Shown here: piece by piece, positions 8,491 through 17,542 of the stretch
Layout of the letters: each line of letters starts with the position of its first letter
Position numbering within the stretch: the stretch's first letter is position 1
Source of the DNA: Sphingomonas taxi
Lineage (GTDB): Bacteria > Pseudomonadota > Alphaproteobacteria > Sphingomonadales > Sphingomonadaceae
Reading direction: 5' to 3'
DNA: 64,000 bases
Assembly: GCF_000764535.1 (NCBI RefSeq)
Contig: NZ_CP009571.1
Coordinates: 62,001-126,000, forward strand
The notes under the pieces: generated by a model
The model's input: the letters and a program-made list of their open reading frames with translations, nothing else
The model's database searches: none
Told to the model about the DNA's origin: nothing
Made by a program: the position numbers and the translations under genes

Positions 8491-9966
8491 ATGGAGCGAC
8501 TTGACGTTCTGATCGTAGGGGCGGGACTGTCCGGCATCGACGCCGCTTATTGGATCTCGAAGGGCAAAGCGCATCGTCGCTGGGCGATCTTCGAAGCGCG
8601 TGATGCGATCGGCGGCACTTGGGATCTGTTCCGCTACCCCGGCCTGAGATCTGACTCAGACATGGCGACGCTGGGGTTCCCGTTTCGGCCATGGACGGGC
8701 GACCGCTCGATCGCTGCCGGCGCCGACATCCGCGACTATATCCGCGACACTGCCGCCGAGTACGGCATAGATCGGGGCATCCGCCTGAAGCATCGCGTTA
8801 CCGCAGCCGACTGGTCGTCGGCGGACGCTGTATGGACGGTGACGTACGAAGCGGCGGGCGACGTGCGGCAGGTTGCCTGCCGGTTCCTGTTCTTGTGTTC
8901 AGGCTATTACGATTATGCCGCCGGACATGCGCCGACGTGGCCGGGTATGGCGACGTTTGCGGGACAGATCGTTCATCCGCAATTCTGGCCCAACGCGCTC
9001 ACCATCGCAGATCGCCGCATCGTCGTGATCGGATCTGGTGCAACCGCGGTTACGCTGGTGCCGGCGCTTGCAGAAATGGGGGCCGCGCACGTCACCATGG
9101 TACAGCGGTCGCCGACATATATCGTCTCGCGCCCGTCGCGAGACATGCATGCGCAAACGATGCGACGTTGGCTGCCCGCACGCGCGGCGGGGGCGGCAAT
9201 CCGCTGGAAGAATATCCTCTACGGCAGCTTCGTCTACACGATGGCGCGTCGCAAGCCGCATGTGGTGAAGCTGAAGATCGCGCAGCATCAGCGCGCGATG
9301 CTGGGTCCCGATTTCGACATAGAGACGCATCTGACACCACGCTACGATCCCTGGGATCAGCGGCTGTGCCTGGTGCCGGATGGGGATCTGTTCAAGGTGC
9401 TCCGCAAGGGGCAAGCGTCGATCGTGACCGACGAGGTCGCGGCGTTCGAACCGGGCGGCCTGCGCCTCGCGTCGGGCGGGGTGGTGGAGGCGGACATCGT
9501 CGTCACCGCCACCGGCTTGAAGGTGCAGCTCATGGGAGGGGCGCGGATCACGGTCGATGGCGAGGTCGTCGATCCGGGACGTCGGCTGCTCTATAAGGGC
9601 GCGATGCTGGACGGAGTGCCGAACCTTGCCTTCGCGATCGGTTATACCAATGCATCATGGACGCTGAAGTGCGACCTGACCTCGCAGTTCGTCCGCCGTT
9701 TACTGGACCATATGGCGGCGCGCGGTGCGACGAGCGTGGTACCAGTTGCGCCCGCAGCGCCAACCGACGAGCCGCCGATCCTCGACCTGACTTCCGGTTA
9801 CGTCCAGCGTGCCGCCGCGCTGCTTCCGCGCCAGGGCGCTCGTGCGCCCTGGCGGGTGCAGCAGAACTACGTGCAAGATCTTTGGGCGCTGCGCACGGGG
9901 CAAATGGACGATGGCGTGTTGCGCTTTAGCTATGCGCGAACGACGCCAACGGGGGTGGCGGTATGA
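8491..9966 (+). CDS. Flavin-containing monooxygenase, Baeyer-Villiger type (class B)
   Basis: A 491-residue FAD- and NADPH-dependent monooxygenase. It has the FAD Rossmann motif GAGLSG (residues 10-15), the GGTWDLFRYPGLRSD substrate/FAD region, the fingerprint FAGQIVHPQFWP (residues 156-167, exact FxGxxxHxxxWP) and a second NADPH Rossmann motif GSGATA from residue 181. Family enzymes insert oxygen next to a ketone to give an ester or lactone, or oxygenate soft heteroatoms. The ATGA overlap with the following SDR gene implies translational coupling: the SDR could make the ketone substrate from an alcohol. It is probably controlled by the divergent TetR gene. Confidence 0.92.
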   Translation: MERLDVLIVGAGLSGIDAAYWISKGKAHRRWAIFEARDAIGGTWDLFRYPGLRSDSDMATLGFPFRPWTGDRSIAAGADIRDYIRDTAAEYGIDRGIRLKHRVTAADWSSADAVWTVTYEAAGDVRQVACRFLFLCSGYYDYAAGHAPTWPGMATFAGQIVHPQFWPNALTIADRRIVVIGSGATAVTLVPALAEMGAAHVTMVQRSPTYIVSRPSRDMHAQTMRRWLPARAAGAAIRWKNILYGSFVYTMARRKPHVVKLKIAQHQRAMLGPDFDIETHLTPRYDPWDQRLCLVPDGDLFKVLRKGQASIVTDEVAAFEPGGLRLASGGVVEADIVVTATGLKVQLMGGARITVDGEVVDPGRRLLYKGAMLDGVPNLAFAIGYTNASWTLKCDLTSQFVRRLLDHMAARGATSVVPVAPAAPTDEPPILDLTSGYVQRAAALLPRQGARAPWRVQQNYVQDLWALRTGQMDDGVLRFSYARTTPTGVAV

Positions 9967-10784
9967 GCGCTCGACTGATGCTGGACGGCAAGGTAGCGGT
10001 CGTCACCGGTGCGGCAAGCGGGATCGGGCGTGCGATCGCGCGATCAATGGCGGCTCGGGGCTGCGATGTTGCCATCGCAGATATCAATGAGGCCGGCCTT
10101 GCCGAAACTGCGGGGCTGATCGGCGATGCCGTTCGCGTGACCTGCCATCGGGTCGACGTGGCAGATCGGAGCGCCGTCGCGCGCTTTCCCGACGAGGTCG
10201 CGGCAGCGCATGGCGTGGTCGATGTCGTAATCAATAACGCCGGCGTAGCGTTGGCAGGGACGTTTGCCCAGTTGACCGAGGCGGAGTTCGACTGGCTGCT
10301 TGAAATCAATCTTCAGGGTGTGGTGCGGATGACCCGGGCGTTCCTGCCTGTGCTCGAGCGGCGGCCGCAGGCGCAGATCGTCAACCTGTCGAGCCTGTTC
10401 GGCCTGATCGCACCCCCGGGTCAAAGCGCCTATGCTGCAGCAAAATTCGCGGTACGCGGATTTTCGGAGGCGCTGCGCCATGAATTGGAGGCGGCGGGGT
10501 CGCCGGTCGGGGTGAGCGTCGTTCATCCCGGTGGCGTGCGGACCGGCATCGCGACGAATGCCCGTGCGGCCGCGGCGGTAGATGCGGTCGAGGCCGCCAG
10601 GCAACAGGCGCATTTCCAGAAGGTGTTGCGCCTCGATGCAGATCAGGCGGGAGAGATCATCGTGCGCGGTATCGAACGGCGCCAGCCACGTATTCTGGTC
10701 GGGCAGGATGCCAAATTGGTCGCCGTGATCGAACGTCCTATGCCGGTGGGCTATTGGCACATCATTGGTCGCCGTCGCGGTTGA
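9963..10784 (+). CDS. Short-chain dehydrogenase/reductase (SDR)
   Basis: A 273-residue classical SDR. The TGAASGIG cofactor loop is at residues 15-22, NNAG near residue 86, and the catalytic set is Ser143/Ser144, Tyr157 and Lys161 in YAAAK. Its ATG overlaps the stop codon of the monooxygenase gene. An acidic residue after the second strand (IADIN) suggests NAD(H) preference. With the upstream Baeyer-Villiger-type enzyme it could interconvert alcohol and ketone in one pathway, which is inference from gene order. It converges on a TetR gene with only 7 bp between stops. Confidence 0.9.
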   Translation: MSARLMLDGKVAVVTGAASGIGRAIARSMAARGCDVAIADINEAGLAETAGLIGDAVRVTCHRVDVADRSAVARFPDEVAAAHGVVDVVINNAGVALAGTFAQLTEAEFDWLLEINLQGVVRMTRAFLPVLERRPQAQIVNLSSLFGLIAPPGQSAYAAAKFAVRGFSEALRHELEAAGSPVGVSVVHPGGVRTGIATNARAAAAVDAVEAARQQAHFQKVLRLDADQAGEIIVRGIERRQPRILVGQDAKLVAVIERPMPVGYWHIIGRRRG

Positions 10785-10791
10785 TCCAGCG

Positions 10792-11430
10792 TCAGCCCCT
10801 TGGCGACGGCAGCAGCTCCTCCAGCGTGCCGTTGGGGGCCGCTCGCTCCAGCAGCGACGCGAGCAAGTCTACCGACTCCTGCATTGCCTGGGGATCATCG
10901 ATGAACTCGCGCCCCAGTGACATCCCGCGCATCGCCCAGACGACTAGGCGGATCGCCGAATTATCAACGACGGTGGTTCCGAGCCGGTCGCGGAATGCCT
11001 TTGCTGCCAGCTCTTCAATCGCGCTTTGCACGGGCTTGATGAGCGTCGCCAAATCGGGGTCGCTGCGCGAGGCGACGAAGATCTCGAGGACCGCCATGCC
11101 CGATGGCCGCGACAACACCTCCCAGGAAATGCGCGGCCAATCCGAAACGCGCGATCCGATCTGCCGCTCGCGTTGCAGTTCTCGATAGGCGACCACCTCT
11201 GCGTCAAAGACCCAACGCACCACCTCGGCGATGAAAGCGGCGCGGGACGCGAAATGATGGGTTATTGCGCCGCGGCTAATCCCAGCCTCGTCGGCAATGA
11301 TCGCGTTGCTGGCGCGCGTGTATCCTAGCCGGCTGATCGCGCGCACTGCTGCCTCGAAGAGCGCCGCGCGGGTTTCCGCCGTTCGCTGTTCCTGCGTCCG
11401 CCGCTTAGGCCTCGTTTCGCTCATCATCAT
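10792..11430 (-). CDS. TetR/AcrR family transcriptional regulator (second in locus)
   Basis: A 212-residue TetR protein with helix-turn-helix NAIIADEAGISRGAITHHF at about residues 43-61 and a helical C-terminal domain (SAIEELAAKAF, WAMRGMSLG). It lies 57 bp downstream of the TonB receptor gene on the same strand and is probably cotranscribed with it. That places a regulator inside the uptake operon. Whether this protein or the other TetR reads the shared palindromes cannot be told from sequence. Confidence 0.88.
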   Translation of the reverse strand: MMMSETRPKRRTQEQRTAETRAALFEAAVRAISRLGYTRASNAIIADEAGISRGAITHHFASRAAFIAEVVRWVFDAEVVAYRELQRERQIGSRVSDWPRISWEVLSRPSGMAVLEIFVASRSDPDLATLIKPVQSAIEELAAKAFRDRLGTTVVDNSAIRLVVWAMRGMSLGREFIDDPQAMQESVDLLASLLERAAPNGTLEELLPSPRG

Positions 11431-11487
11431 CGTCTCATTTCATAAAAGCATGAGCCGGTCACGCTGCACGAGACAAGGCCTTACGTA

Positions 11488-13836
11488 TCAGAAGCGCCAC
11501 TCGAATGCGCCACCGATCCGGCGGAAGGCATTGTCAGGCAAAGTCTGTACATATTGTCCGGCGGAGAAGTTGCCGGGGAAGATGGCAGCGGCGTAGCGCT
11601 TGTCGAACAGGTTCCGGACGAACACACTGAAGCGGGCGTGATCGCCGATGTCGGCGATACCGATCGTCCCGTTGACCAGTGAATAGCCCGACTGGATCGT
11701 ATTGGGATCGTTGACGGCGTAGAAGAAGCGGCTGCGATACCGCCAGTCGGCGGTCACAAAGACCTTCAGGTCGTTTCCGATCGGCTGATCGATGTTGGCG
11801 GCGAGGCTTGTTGTCCACTTCGAGGCGCCGACCAGTGGCGTGCCCGCGGCATTGAAACTGGGGCCAGCGAGTGTGCAGCCTTGCGCGGCGGTCTGTCCGG
11901 AGAAGCAGGCGACGTTATAATTGCCGTATTGCGCGTCAAGATAGGTGATGCCGCCGTTGAAGCTGATGCCGCGCGCGGGTCGGACGATCGCCTCCGCCTC
12001 GACGCCGCGGGTCTTCAGTTCGCTCGCATTGCCGGTGCGGAACGAGCCCAGGCCGCCATTCAGCGTAGGGTCAAAGACTTGCGCTTGAAAATCGCGAAAG
12101 TTGTTAATGAAGCCGGCGACGTTGAGGCTCAGCTTGCGGTCGAGCAGGTCGAATTTCCCGCCGATCTCGTAAGCGTCGACCTTTTCCGGGTCGACGTTGA
12201 ATGCGACCCCTGCCGCAGAGCTGATTGCCGGCCCCTTATAGCCGCGCGTGTAGGTGGCGTAGAGATTGGCCGTTGGCGCTATCGCATATTCGATGCCCGC
12301 GCGCCCAGAGAAGCCGTTGGCGTTGCGACCCGCCAAAATGGGCGCGGCGAGGGCGCCGATGCAGCGCCGGCCGCCGCTGAGCAGGAAGGTGACGAGGTTA
12401 CACACGCCCGGTACCGCGGTGACGGTGGTCGTCGAGTCGATCTCGTCGCGCGTGTAGCGACCGCCGGCAATCAGACGGAGCTGCGAGGTCAGGTTGAAGG
12501 TCAGCTGCGCGAAGCCGGCATAGCTTTTAGTCGTGTAGTTGAAGTTCGATTGCCCATTGACCGGCGACAGGCGCACGGGGAAGCTGGCGGGGAAAACGCC
12601 GAACGTACCATCCTGCAAAATCTGCGCGTCGATATGCTGGCGGAAGAAATAAAGGCCTGCGGTATAGTCGACGAATCCATGGCCCGCATTGAAGAGGCGG
12701 AGCTCCTCCGACAGCTGATAAGACTGCGAATTGGCGATGTTGGTGTCGAAGAAAGGCACCGGCGTCTGATCGACATCGTTGTTCGCACGCGCCTTCAGGT
12801 TTCGATAGGCGGTGACCGACGTGATCGCCACTGGACCCGCATCGTAATTGACCGACAGCTGCGCGCCGGAGCTCTTCTCGTCGCGCACGACGTTGGTGCT
12901 GCCGATCGCGGTCTTGTTGTTTGTAGGGGAGGCGACGACGCCTAGCGCAGTGTTCTGCGCGAAGACGAAATTGGCAGGCGCCAGCGGGCGGAACGCGGCG
13001 GGAATTGGCGTCGGGTCGTTGCCGCCGAATTTGCGGATCGTCGAATAGGCTTCGATCCCGCTGTTGTTCTGGTTGTCGACGATCGCGTAAAGAGTCAGTC
13101 GGTCGGTCGGCTTCCACAGCAATTTGCCGGTGCCAAACCAGCGCCGCACTGGGTCGAGCCGGCCAGGGCCGACCAATTGCGTCGAGGGCTTCTGATACTG
13201 ATATCCGCCGACAACGCGCAACGCCATGGTATCGCCGATCGGCACGTTCACCACTGCCTGTGACTGAACCTGGTCGCGACTGCCGGCCTGCACGCGGCCG
13301 CTGCTGCTCCACGTGCCGAGCTCTGGCCGCGCGGTGGTGATCGAAATGAGGCCGGCGGTGGTGTTCTTTCCAAACAGCAGCCCCTGCGGCCCGCGCAGCA
13401 CCTCGACGCGCTCGACATCCGCCAGCGAATTGAGCGGGACGTAGCGCGGTAGCGTGATGTTGACGTCGTCGACGGCGATACCGACCGCGGACTCGATGCC
13501 ATAGTCGAAAGAGTTGGTGCCGACGCCGCGGATCGCGAAATTAGGCACGCCAGGGGTGGCGGTGAAGTTGAGGCTAGGGGCGCGCTGCGTGATGTCGGCC
13601 AGCTGGTTCGCACCGGTTTCGCGCAGCGATTGGCCGTTGACGACGGTGATTGCGATGGGGACGTCGCGCAGGTTTTCCGTGCGGCGCTGTGCGGTGACGA
13701 CGATGTCGCCGTCGGCAGAGCTCGCGTCGGCCTGCGGAGTCGTAGCCTGGGCATCGGTCGCCGGAGCGGTCTGTGCCTGCGCACTACCGGCCCATGCCAG
13801 CACGCTCGAACCAATCAGCAGTGCCAATCCACGCAT
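11488..13836 (-). CDS. TonB-dependent outer-membrane receptor
   Basis: A 782-residue receptor. The start MRGLALLIGSS was chosen for its GAGGAAAAG ribosome-binding site and immediate signal peptide ending SAQAQT. A TonB-box-like segment DIVVTAQRR precedes the plug domain (VPIAITVVNGQSL, FAIRGVGTNSF, VERVEVLRGPQGLLFGKNTTAG), followed by a 22-strand barrel ending in the aromatic FEWRF. The plug type is the one common in sphingomonads for xenobiotic, aromatic or glycoside uptake as well as siderophores. It is divergent from a GH3 glycosidase gene and shares an operator with the monooxygenase operon, so a plant-derived glycoside is a plausible cargo (inference). Confidence 0.94.
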   Translation of the reverse strand: MRGLALLIGSSVLAWAGSAQAQTAPATDAQATTPQADASSADGDIVVTAQRRTENLRDVPIAITVVNGQSLRETGANQLADITQRAPSLNFTATPGVPNFAIRGVGTNSFDYGIESAVGIAVDDVNITLPRYVPLNSLADVERVEVLRGPQGLLFGKNTTAGLISITTARPELGTWSSSGRVQAGSRDQVQSQAVVNVPIGDTMALRVVGGYQYQKPSTQLVGPGRLDPVRRWFGTGKLLWKPTDRLTLYAIVDNQNNSGIEAYSTIRKFGGNDPTPIPAAFRPLAPANFVFAQNTALGVVASPTNNKTAIGSTNVVRDEKSSGAQLSVNYDAGPVAITSVTAYRNLKARANNDVDQTPVPFFDTNIANSQSYQLSEELRLFNAGHGFVDYTAGLYFFRQHIDAQILQDGTFGVFPASFPVRLSPVNGQSNFNYTTKSYAGFAQLTFNLTSQLRLIAGGRYTRDEIDSTTTVTAVPGVCNLVTFLLSGGRRCIGALAAPILAGRNANGFSGRAGIEYAIAPTANLYATYTRGYKGPAISSAAGVAFNVDPEKVDAYEIGGKFDLLDRKLSLNVAGFINNFRDFQAQVFDPTLNGGLGSFRTGNASELKTRGVEAEAIVRPARGISFNGGITYLDAQYGNYNVACFSGQTAAQGCTLAGPSFNAAGTPLVGASKWTTSLAANIDQPIGNDLKVFVTADWRYRSRFFYAVNDPNTIQSGYSLVNGTIGIADIGDHARFSVFVRNLFDKRYAAAIFPGNFSAGQYVQTLPDNAFRRIGGAFEWRF

Positions 13837-13872
13837 CGTCTTTTCCTCACCCAATTCGCGGTCCGTGCCGCT

Positions 13873-13890
13873 TGACAACAAGCATTGTCT
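13873..13890. promoter_or_regulatory. Palindromic operator (site B) in the TonB receptor / GH3 divergent promoter
   Basis: TGACAACAAGCATTGTCT lies 37-54 bp upstream of the receptor start and about 56 bp from the GH3 start. It matches site A near the monooxygenase gene at 16 of 18 positions, including both half-site cores TGACAA and TTGTC. A TGTCAA half-site lies about 14 bases further toward the GH3 gene. Confidence 0.65.
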
Positions 13891-13945
13891 GTCTGAAACA
13901 TACTGTCAAGCGCGTATGCAAGTTACCGCGCGATCGGGAGTAAGC

Positions 13946-16165
13946 ATGATGACATTTCGGTACACCCGCGCAGTGGCGCTTGCCGTCCTGCTGGGCTCCG
14001 CCGGATCGGCAGGCGCGCAAACCGCCCGGTCCCCGCAAACCAGCGAAGCGAACGCCGATCGACGTGCATCCGAAACCGAACGACGCATGCAGCCCGATGA
14101 ACGGACGGTGCTGACCCGCGGCCTGTGGGCAATCCCGCTGATCCCGAACGTGACGATACCAGCCGAGGCAGTGCTGGGCGCGGGCTATGTCACCGGCATC
14201 CCGCGGCTCGACGTGCCGGCACTGGTTGAAACCGATGCGAGCCTGGGCGTGTCGTACATCGCGGGACTGCGCAAGGACGGCGCGACGGCATTGCCGTCGG
14301 CGACGGCGATGGGGTCTACGTGGAACCCCGGTCTGATCCGTCGTGGCGGTGCGATGATCGCGGGCGAGGCGCGTGCGAAGGGCTTCAACGTTCTGCTGGG
14401 CGGCGGGATTAACCTGATGCGCGATCCGCGCAACGGGCGGACGTTCGAATATTTCGGTGAGGATCCGCTGCATTCCGGCGTGCTGGGCGGCGCAGCGATC
14501 GACGGCGTGCAGTCTCAGCACGTCCTTTCCACGGTCAAGCATTTCGCCCTCAACGCGCAGGAGACCGGGCGGCATGCGGTGGACGGCAGGATCGCCGACG
14601 ATGCCTTTCGCATGAGCGACCTGCTCGCCTTCGAGATCGCGATTGACCAGGGTAAGCCCGGAGCGGTCATGTGCGCCTACAACCGCGTTGAGGGCGCGCC
14701 GGCGTGCGGCAGCGACTATCTGCTCAACCGCGTGCTGAAGCGGGATTGGCGCTATCCCGGCTTCGTGATGTCGGACTGGGGCGCCGTCGGCGCCACCGAT
14801 TTCGCGCTCGCCGGACTCGACCAGCAGTCGGGTGCGCAAATCGACAAGCAGGTGTTCTTCGGCGCGCCGCTGGCGGCCGCCGCGGCGCGCGATCCCGCCT
14901 ACGCCGGTCGCGTCGCCGACATGAACAGGCGCATCCTGCGCTCGATTTATGCGATCGGCCTGGATGCCAACCCGCCGGTGAAGGCGCCGATCGATTTTGC
15001 CGCAAACGCCGCGATCGCCCGTGCGGTCGAGGACGAGGGCATCGTGCTGCTGCGCAACCGGAACGCGCTGTTGCCGCTGTCGAAGGACGTGGGCTCGATC
15101 GTGGTGATCGGTGGCTATGCCGATGCGGGCGTTCTGTCAGGCGGCGGATCGACGCAGGTCCAGCCCGTCGGAGGGCCGGCGGTATCATTGCCGATGGGCG
15201 GCGAAGGCCCCCTCGCCAAATACAACAACCAGACCTTCCACGGCACCGCGCCGCTCGCAGCGATCCGTGCGCTGGCGCCCAAGGCGAAGGTGACGTTCGT
15301 CGATGGGCGTTATCCTGCTGAGGCCGCCGCGGTCGCGCGCCGCGCCGACGTCGCCATCGTCTTCGCAACGCAGTGGATGAGCGAGGGTGCCGACGTGCCC
15401 GATCTGTCGCTGCCTGGGGGGCAGGACACGACGATCGCCGTGGTCGCCGCTGCCAATCCCAAGACGATCGTCGTGCTAGAAACCGGCGGCCCGGTGTTGA
15501 TGCCCTGGCTCGAGCGGACGGGGGCAGTGCTCGAGGCGTGGTATGGCGGCGCGAAGGGCGGCGATGCGATCGCGGCGACGCTGTTCGGCGACGTGAACCC
15601 GTCGGGTCGGTTGCCGGTAACGTTCCCGGCCTCGATCGAGCAGCTGCCGCGGCCGGCGCTACCTTATGCGGGGATGATCGACCGCGATTTCGCCGCCGGG
15701 TTAGCGGCGGGCAAGAGCTATCCGATCGATTACAACATCGAGGGCGCGGACGTCGGCTATCGCTGGTTCGCACGCAAGGGGGCGGTGCCGCTGTTCCCGT
15801 TCGGGTTTGGCCTCGGCTATACGACCTTCGAGCACGGCGCGGTGAAGATCGTCGGTGGTGCGAACCCCCGAGCAACCGCCACGATCCGCAATACGGGGAC
15901 GCGCGCAGGCAGCGACGTGGCCCAGCTCTACCTCGTTTCCACGCCCGCCGGACGTACGCTGCGCCTCGCCGGGTTTGCCAAGGTGGCTGTCGAGTCAGGC
16001 GCGATCGCAACCGCAACCATCCCCATCGAACTGCGCCTGCTCGCCGATAATAAGGGCGGCCGCTGGAGCATGCCCGCGGGAACCTATCGCTTCGCGCTTG
16101 GCCGGTCCGCCACAGATCTCGGCCCTGCCGTCACCGTGACCTTTCCAGCGCGTCAGTGGCGCTAA
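13946..16165 (+). CDS. Glycoside hydrolase family 3, beta-glucosidase-like, exported
   Basis: A 739-residue GH3 enzyme with a signal peptide (AVALAVLLGSAGSAGAQT). The start was chosen at the double ATG before it; the long upstream open frame is antisense to the receptor. Domain order is a GH3 N-terminal TIM barrel with TVKHFALN and the nucleophile Asp277 in VMSDWGAV, a GH3 C-terminal alpha/beta sandwich, and a fibronectin-III-like tail ending near VTVTFPA. These enzymes release beta-linked glucose, xylose or other sugars from oligosaccharides or aglycones. The downstream esterase-like gene follows after 24 bp, and the divergent receptor suggests a joint uptake and deglycosylation task. Confidence 0.93.
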   Translation: MMTFRYTRAVALAVLLGSAGSAGAQTARSPQTSEANADRRASETERRMQPDERTVLTRGLWAIPLIPNVTIPAEAVLGAGYVTGIPRLDVPALVETDASLGVSYIAGLRKDGATALPSATAMGSTWNPGLIRRGGAMIAGEARAKGFNVLLGGGINLMRDPRNGRTFEYFGEDPLHSGVLGGAAIDGVQSQHVLSTVKHFALNAQETGRHAVDGRIADDAFRMSDLLAFEIAIDQGKPGAVMCAYNRVEGAPACGSDYLLNRVLKRDWRYPGFVMSDWGAVGATDFALAGLDQQSGAQIDKQVFFGAPLAAAAARDPAYAGRVADMNRRILRSIYAIGLDANPPVKAPIDFAANAAIARAVEDEGIVLLRNRNALLPLSKDVGSIVVIGGYADAGVLSGGGSTQVQPVGGPAVSLPMGGEGPLAKYNNQTFHGTAPLAAIRALAPKAKVTFVDGRYPAEAAAVARRADVAIVFATQWMSEGADVPDLSLPGGQDTTIAVVAAANPKTIVVLETGGPVLMPWLERTGAVLEAWYGGAKGGDAIAATLFGDVNPSGRLPVTFPASIEQLPRPALPYAGMIDRDFAAGLAAGKSYPIDYNIEGADVGYRWFARKGAVPLFPFGFGLGYTTFEHGAVKIVGGANPRATATIRNTGTRAGSDVAQLYLVSTPAGRTLRLAGFAKVAVESGAIATATIPIELRLLADNKGGRWSMPAGTYRFALGRSATDLGPAVTVTFPARQWR

Positions 16166-16189
16166 CCCTCCTTAGCAAAGGATTATCCG

Positions 16190-17104
16190 ATGTCGCGTCA
16201 CCGCATCGTCAGCGCTTTGGTCGCGCTCGTTTGTCCGATGTCCGCCTCTGCGCAGGGCATTCCGGTCGCGCCGATGGCGACACCGGCGCAGTCCGGCGCT
16301 ATTCCGCTCGGCACCGGCGGGGTGCCCGGCATGCCGGCGGAAAGCTGGTTCACGCTCGCCGGCCGTCCGACCGTGCGCAACGTGTCGACCGCGACGCTGC
16401 TGCCCGTTCTGCCCGCCAAGGACAAGGCGACGGGCGCCGCGGTCGTTATCGCGCCTGGTGGCGGCTTCGTGATGGAATCGATGGAAGCGGAAGCGATGAA
16501 GCCCGCGCGCTGGTTCGCGGATCACGGTATCGCCGCTTTCGTCCTCAAATATCGTCTGGATCCCACGCCCGCGGCGATGGAGGCGTTCAAGCAGGCGGCA
16601 CTCGCCCGTTTCGCGGCCGCCGCTATGGCGGGCGCGAAAGGGGGGGCGGACATCCCCGCGCCCGCGCCGGCACTCGCCGATGCACAGGCGGCGATGGGAC
16701 TGGTGCGAACCCGCGCCGCGCAATGGGGCATCGACCCCAAGCGCGTCGCGTATGTTGGCTTTTCGGCGGGAGCGATCATGGGCGTGGATCTGGTAAGGGC
16801 CGCTGCCCCCGGGACGGCTCCAGACCTGTTCGCCGCCATCTATCCCTCCATGGCGCCGACCACCGTATCCCCGAACGCACCGCCGCTGTTCGTTGCGGTG
16901 GCGAGCGACGACGAGCTTTTCGGCAAGCAGGGCTACGGCCTGCCCGACAGCTGGCGCCGTGCCGGACGCCCGGTCGAGTTGCACGTCTACGAACATGGCG
17001 GCCACGGCTTCGGCTTCGACGGCAAGGCCGGCACGACCAGCGTCGGCTGGAACCAGGCGCTGCTCGGCTGGCTCGGCGCGCACGGCTGGCTCACGAAACA
17101 ATAG
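16190..17104 (+). CDS. Alpha/beta hydrolase, carbohydrate-esterase/BD-FAE-like, exported
   Basis: A 304-residue protein with a signal peptide (ALVALVCPMSASAQG). Motifs are the oxyanion segment IAPGGGF, nucleophile Ser192 in GFSAG, SDDELF carrying the acid and HGGHGFGF carrying the catalytic His. This matches the acetyl-xylan-esterase-like / bifunctional feruloyl esterase group often annotated as endo-xylanase-like hydrolases. It has an AAAGGA ribosome-binding site and lies directly behind the GH3 gene. An esterase removing acyl groups from a glycoside before or after the glycosidase acts is a reasonable inference. Its alanine-rich insert near residue 145 is unusual. Confidence 0.87.
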   Translation: MSRHRIVSALVALVCPMSASAQGIPVAPMATPAQSGAIPLGTGGVPGMPAESWFTLAGRPTVRNVSTATLLPVLPAKDKATGAAVVIAPGGGFVMESMEAEAMKPARWFADHGIAAFVLKYRLDPTPAAMEAFKQAALARFAAAAMAGAKGGADIPAPAPALADAQAAMGLVRTRAAQWGIDPKRVAYVGFSAGAIMGVDLVRAAAPGTAPDLFAAIYPSMAPTTVSPNAPPLFVAVASDDELFGKQGYGLPDSWRRAGRPVELHVYEHGGHGFGFDGKAGTTSVGWNQALLGWLGAHGWLTKQ

Positions 17105-17159
17105 GAACGGCCCGGAGAGGCTGGCTGAGAGGATAACTCCCTGACAAGGAGACGGGACA

Positions 17160-17542
17160 ATGCGTTGGTCATTGATAGGTGCGTTGATTGCGGTGGCCAT
17201 GATCCGGCCGGTCACAGCGGCGACGTACCAGCCGAACGGGCCGATTGAGCGGCGCTACGCCGCGGATGGTCCATGGGCGACGACAACCACCGTGTCGAAC
17301 AGTGCGTGCGACCGTGAGGGCAACGTCTGCGACATCTGGTATCCATCAACTCTAGGCATCAATCCGTTAAGGCGGATGGCGGACAGGTTCCGCCACCCCG
17401 TCATCGTCTTTGCCCATGGGACCGCCGACATCGTGCCCGCTGACAAGAACGGATCGACCTTGGCGCGCTGCCGCAGGTAATGCGGGGTTCGATCTTCTAT
17501 GTCGGCGGTGATGCGGACGTCATCTCCAGCCTGCCGCTATGA
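17160..17542 (+). pseudogene. Exported alpha/beta hydrolase remnant with internal deletion and frame change
   Basis: An AAGGAG ribosome-binding site and a signal peptide (LIGALIAVAMIRPVTAA) precede a hydrolase-like start ending at HPVIVFAHGTAD, where the oxyanion-loop strand stops abruptly. After a short unrelated stretch the frame ends. In another frame, LPQVMRGSIFYVGGDADVI resembles a later part of the same fold. The nucleophile region is missing. A 3' tip overlaps the end of the regulator gene on the other strand. It is most likely a dead gene that once followed the esterase. Confidence 0.5.

Noticed and set aside
17105-17159. CTGAGAGG segment resembling part of a TPP riboswitch
   Set aside because: The other conserved TPP elements and the required stems are missing, and the following gene is a hydrolase remnant, not a thiamine gene.
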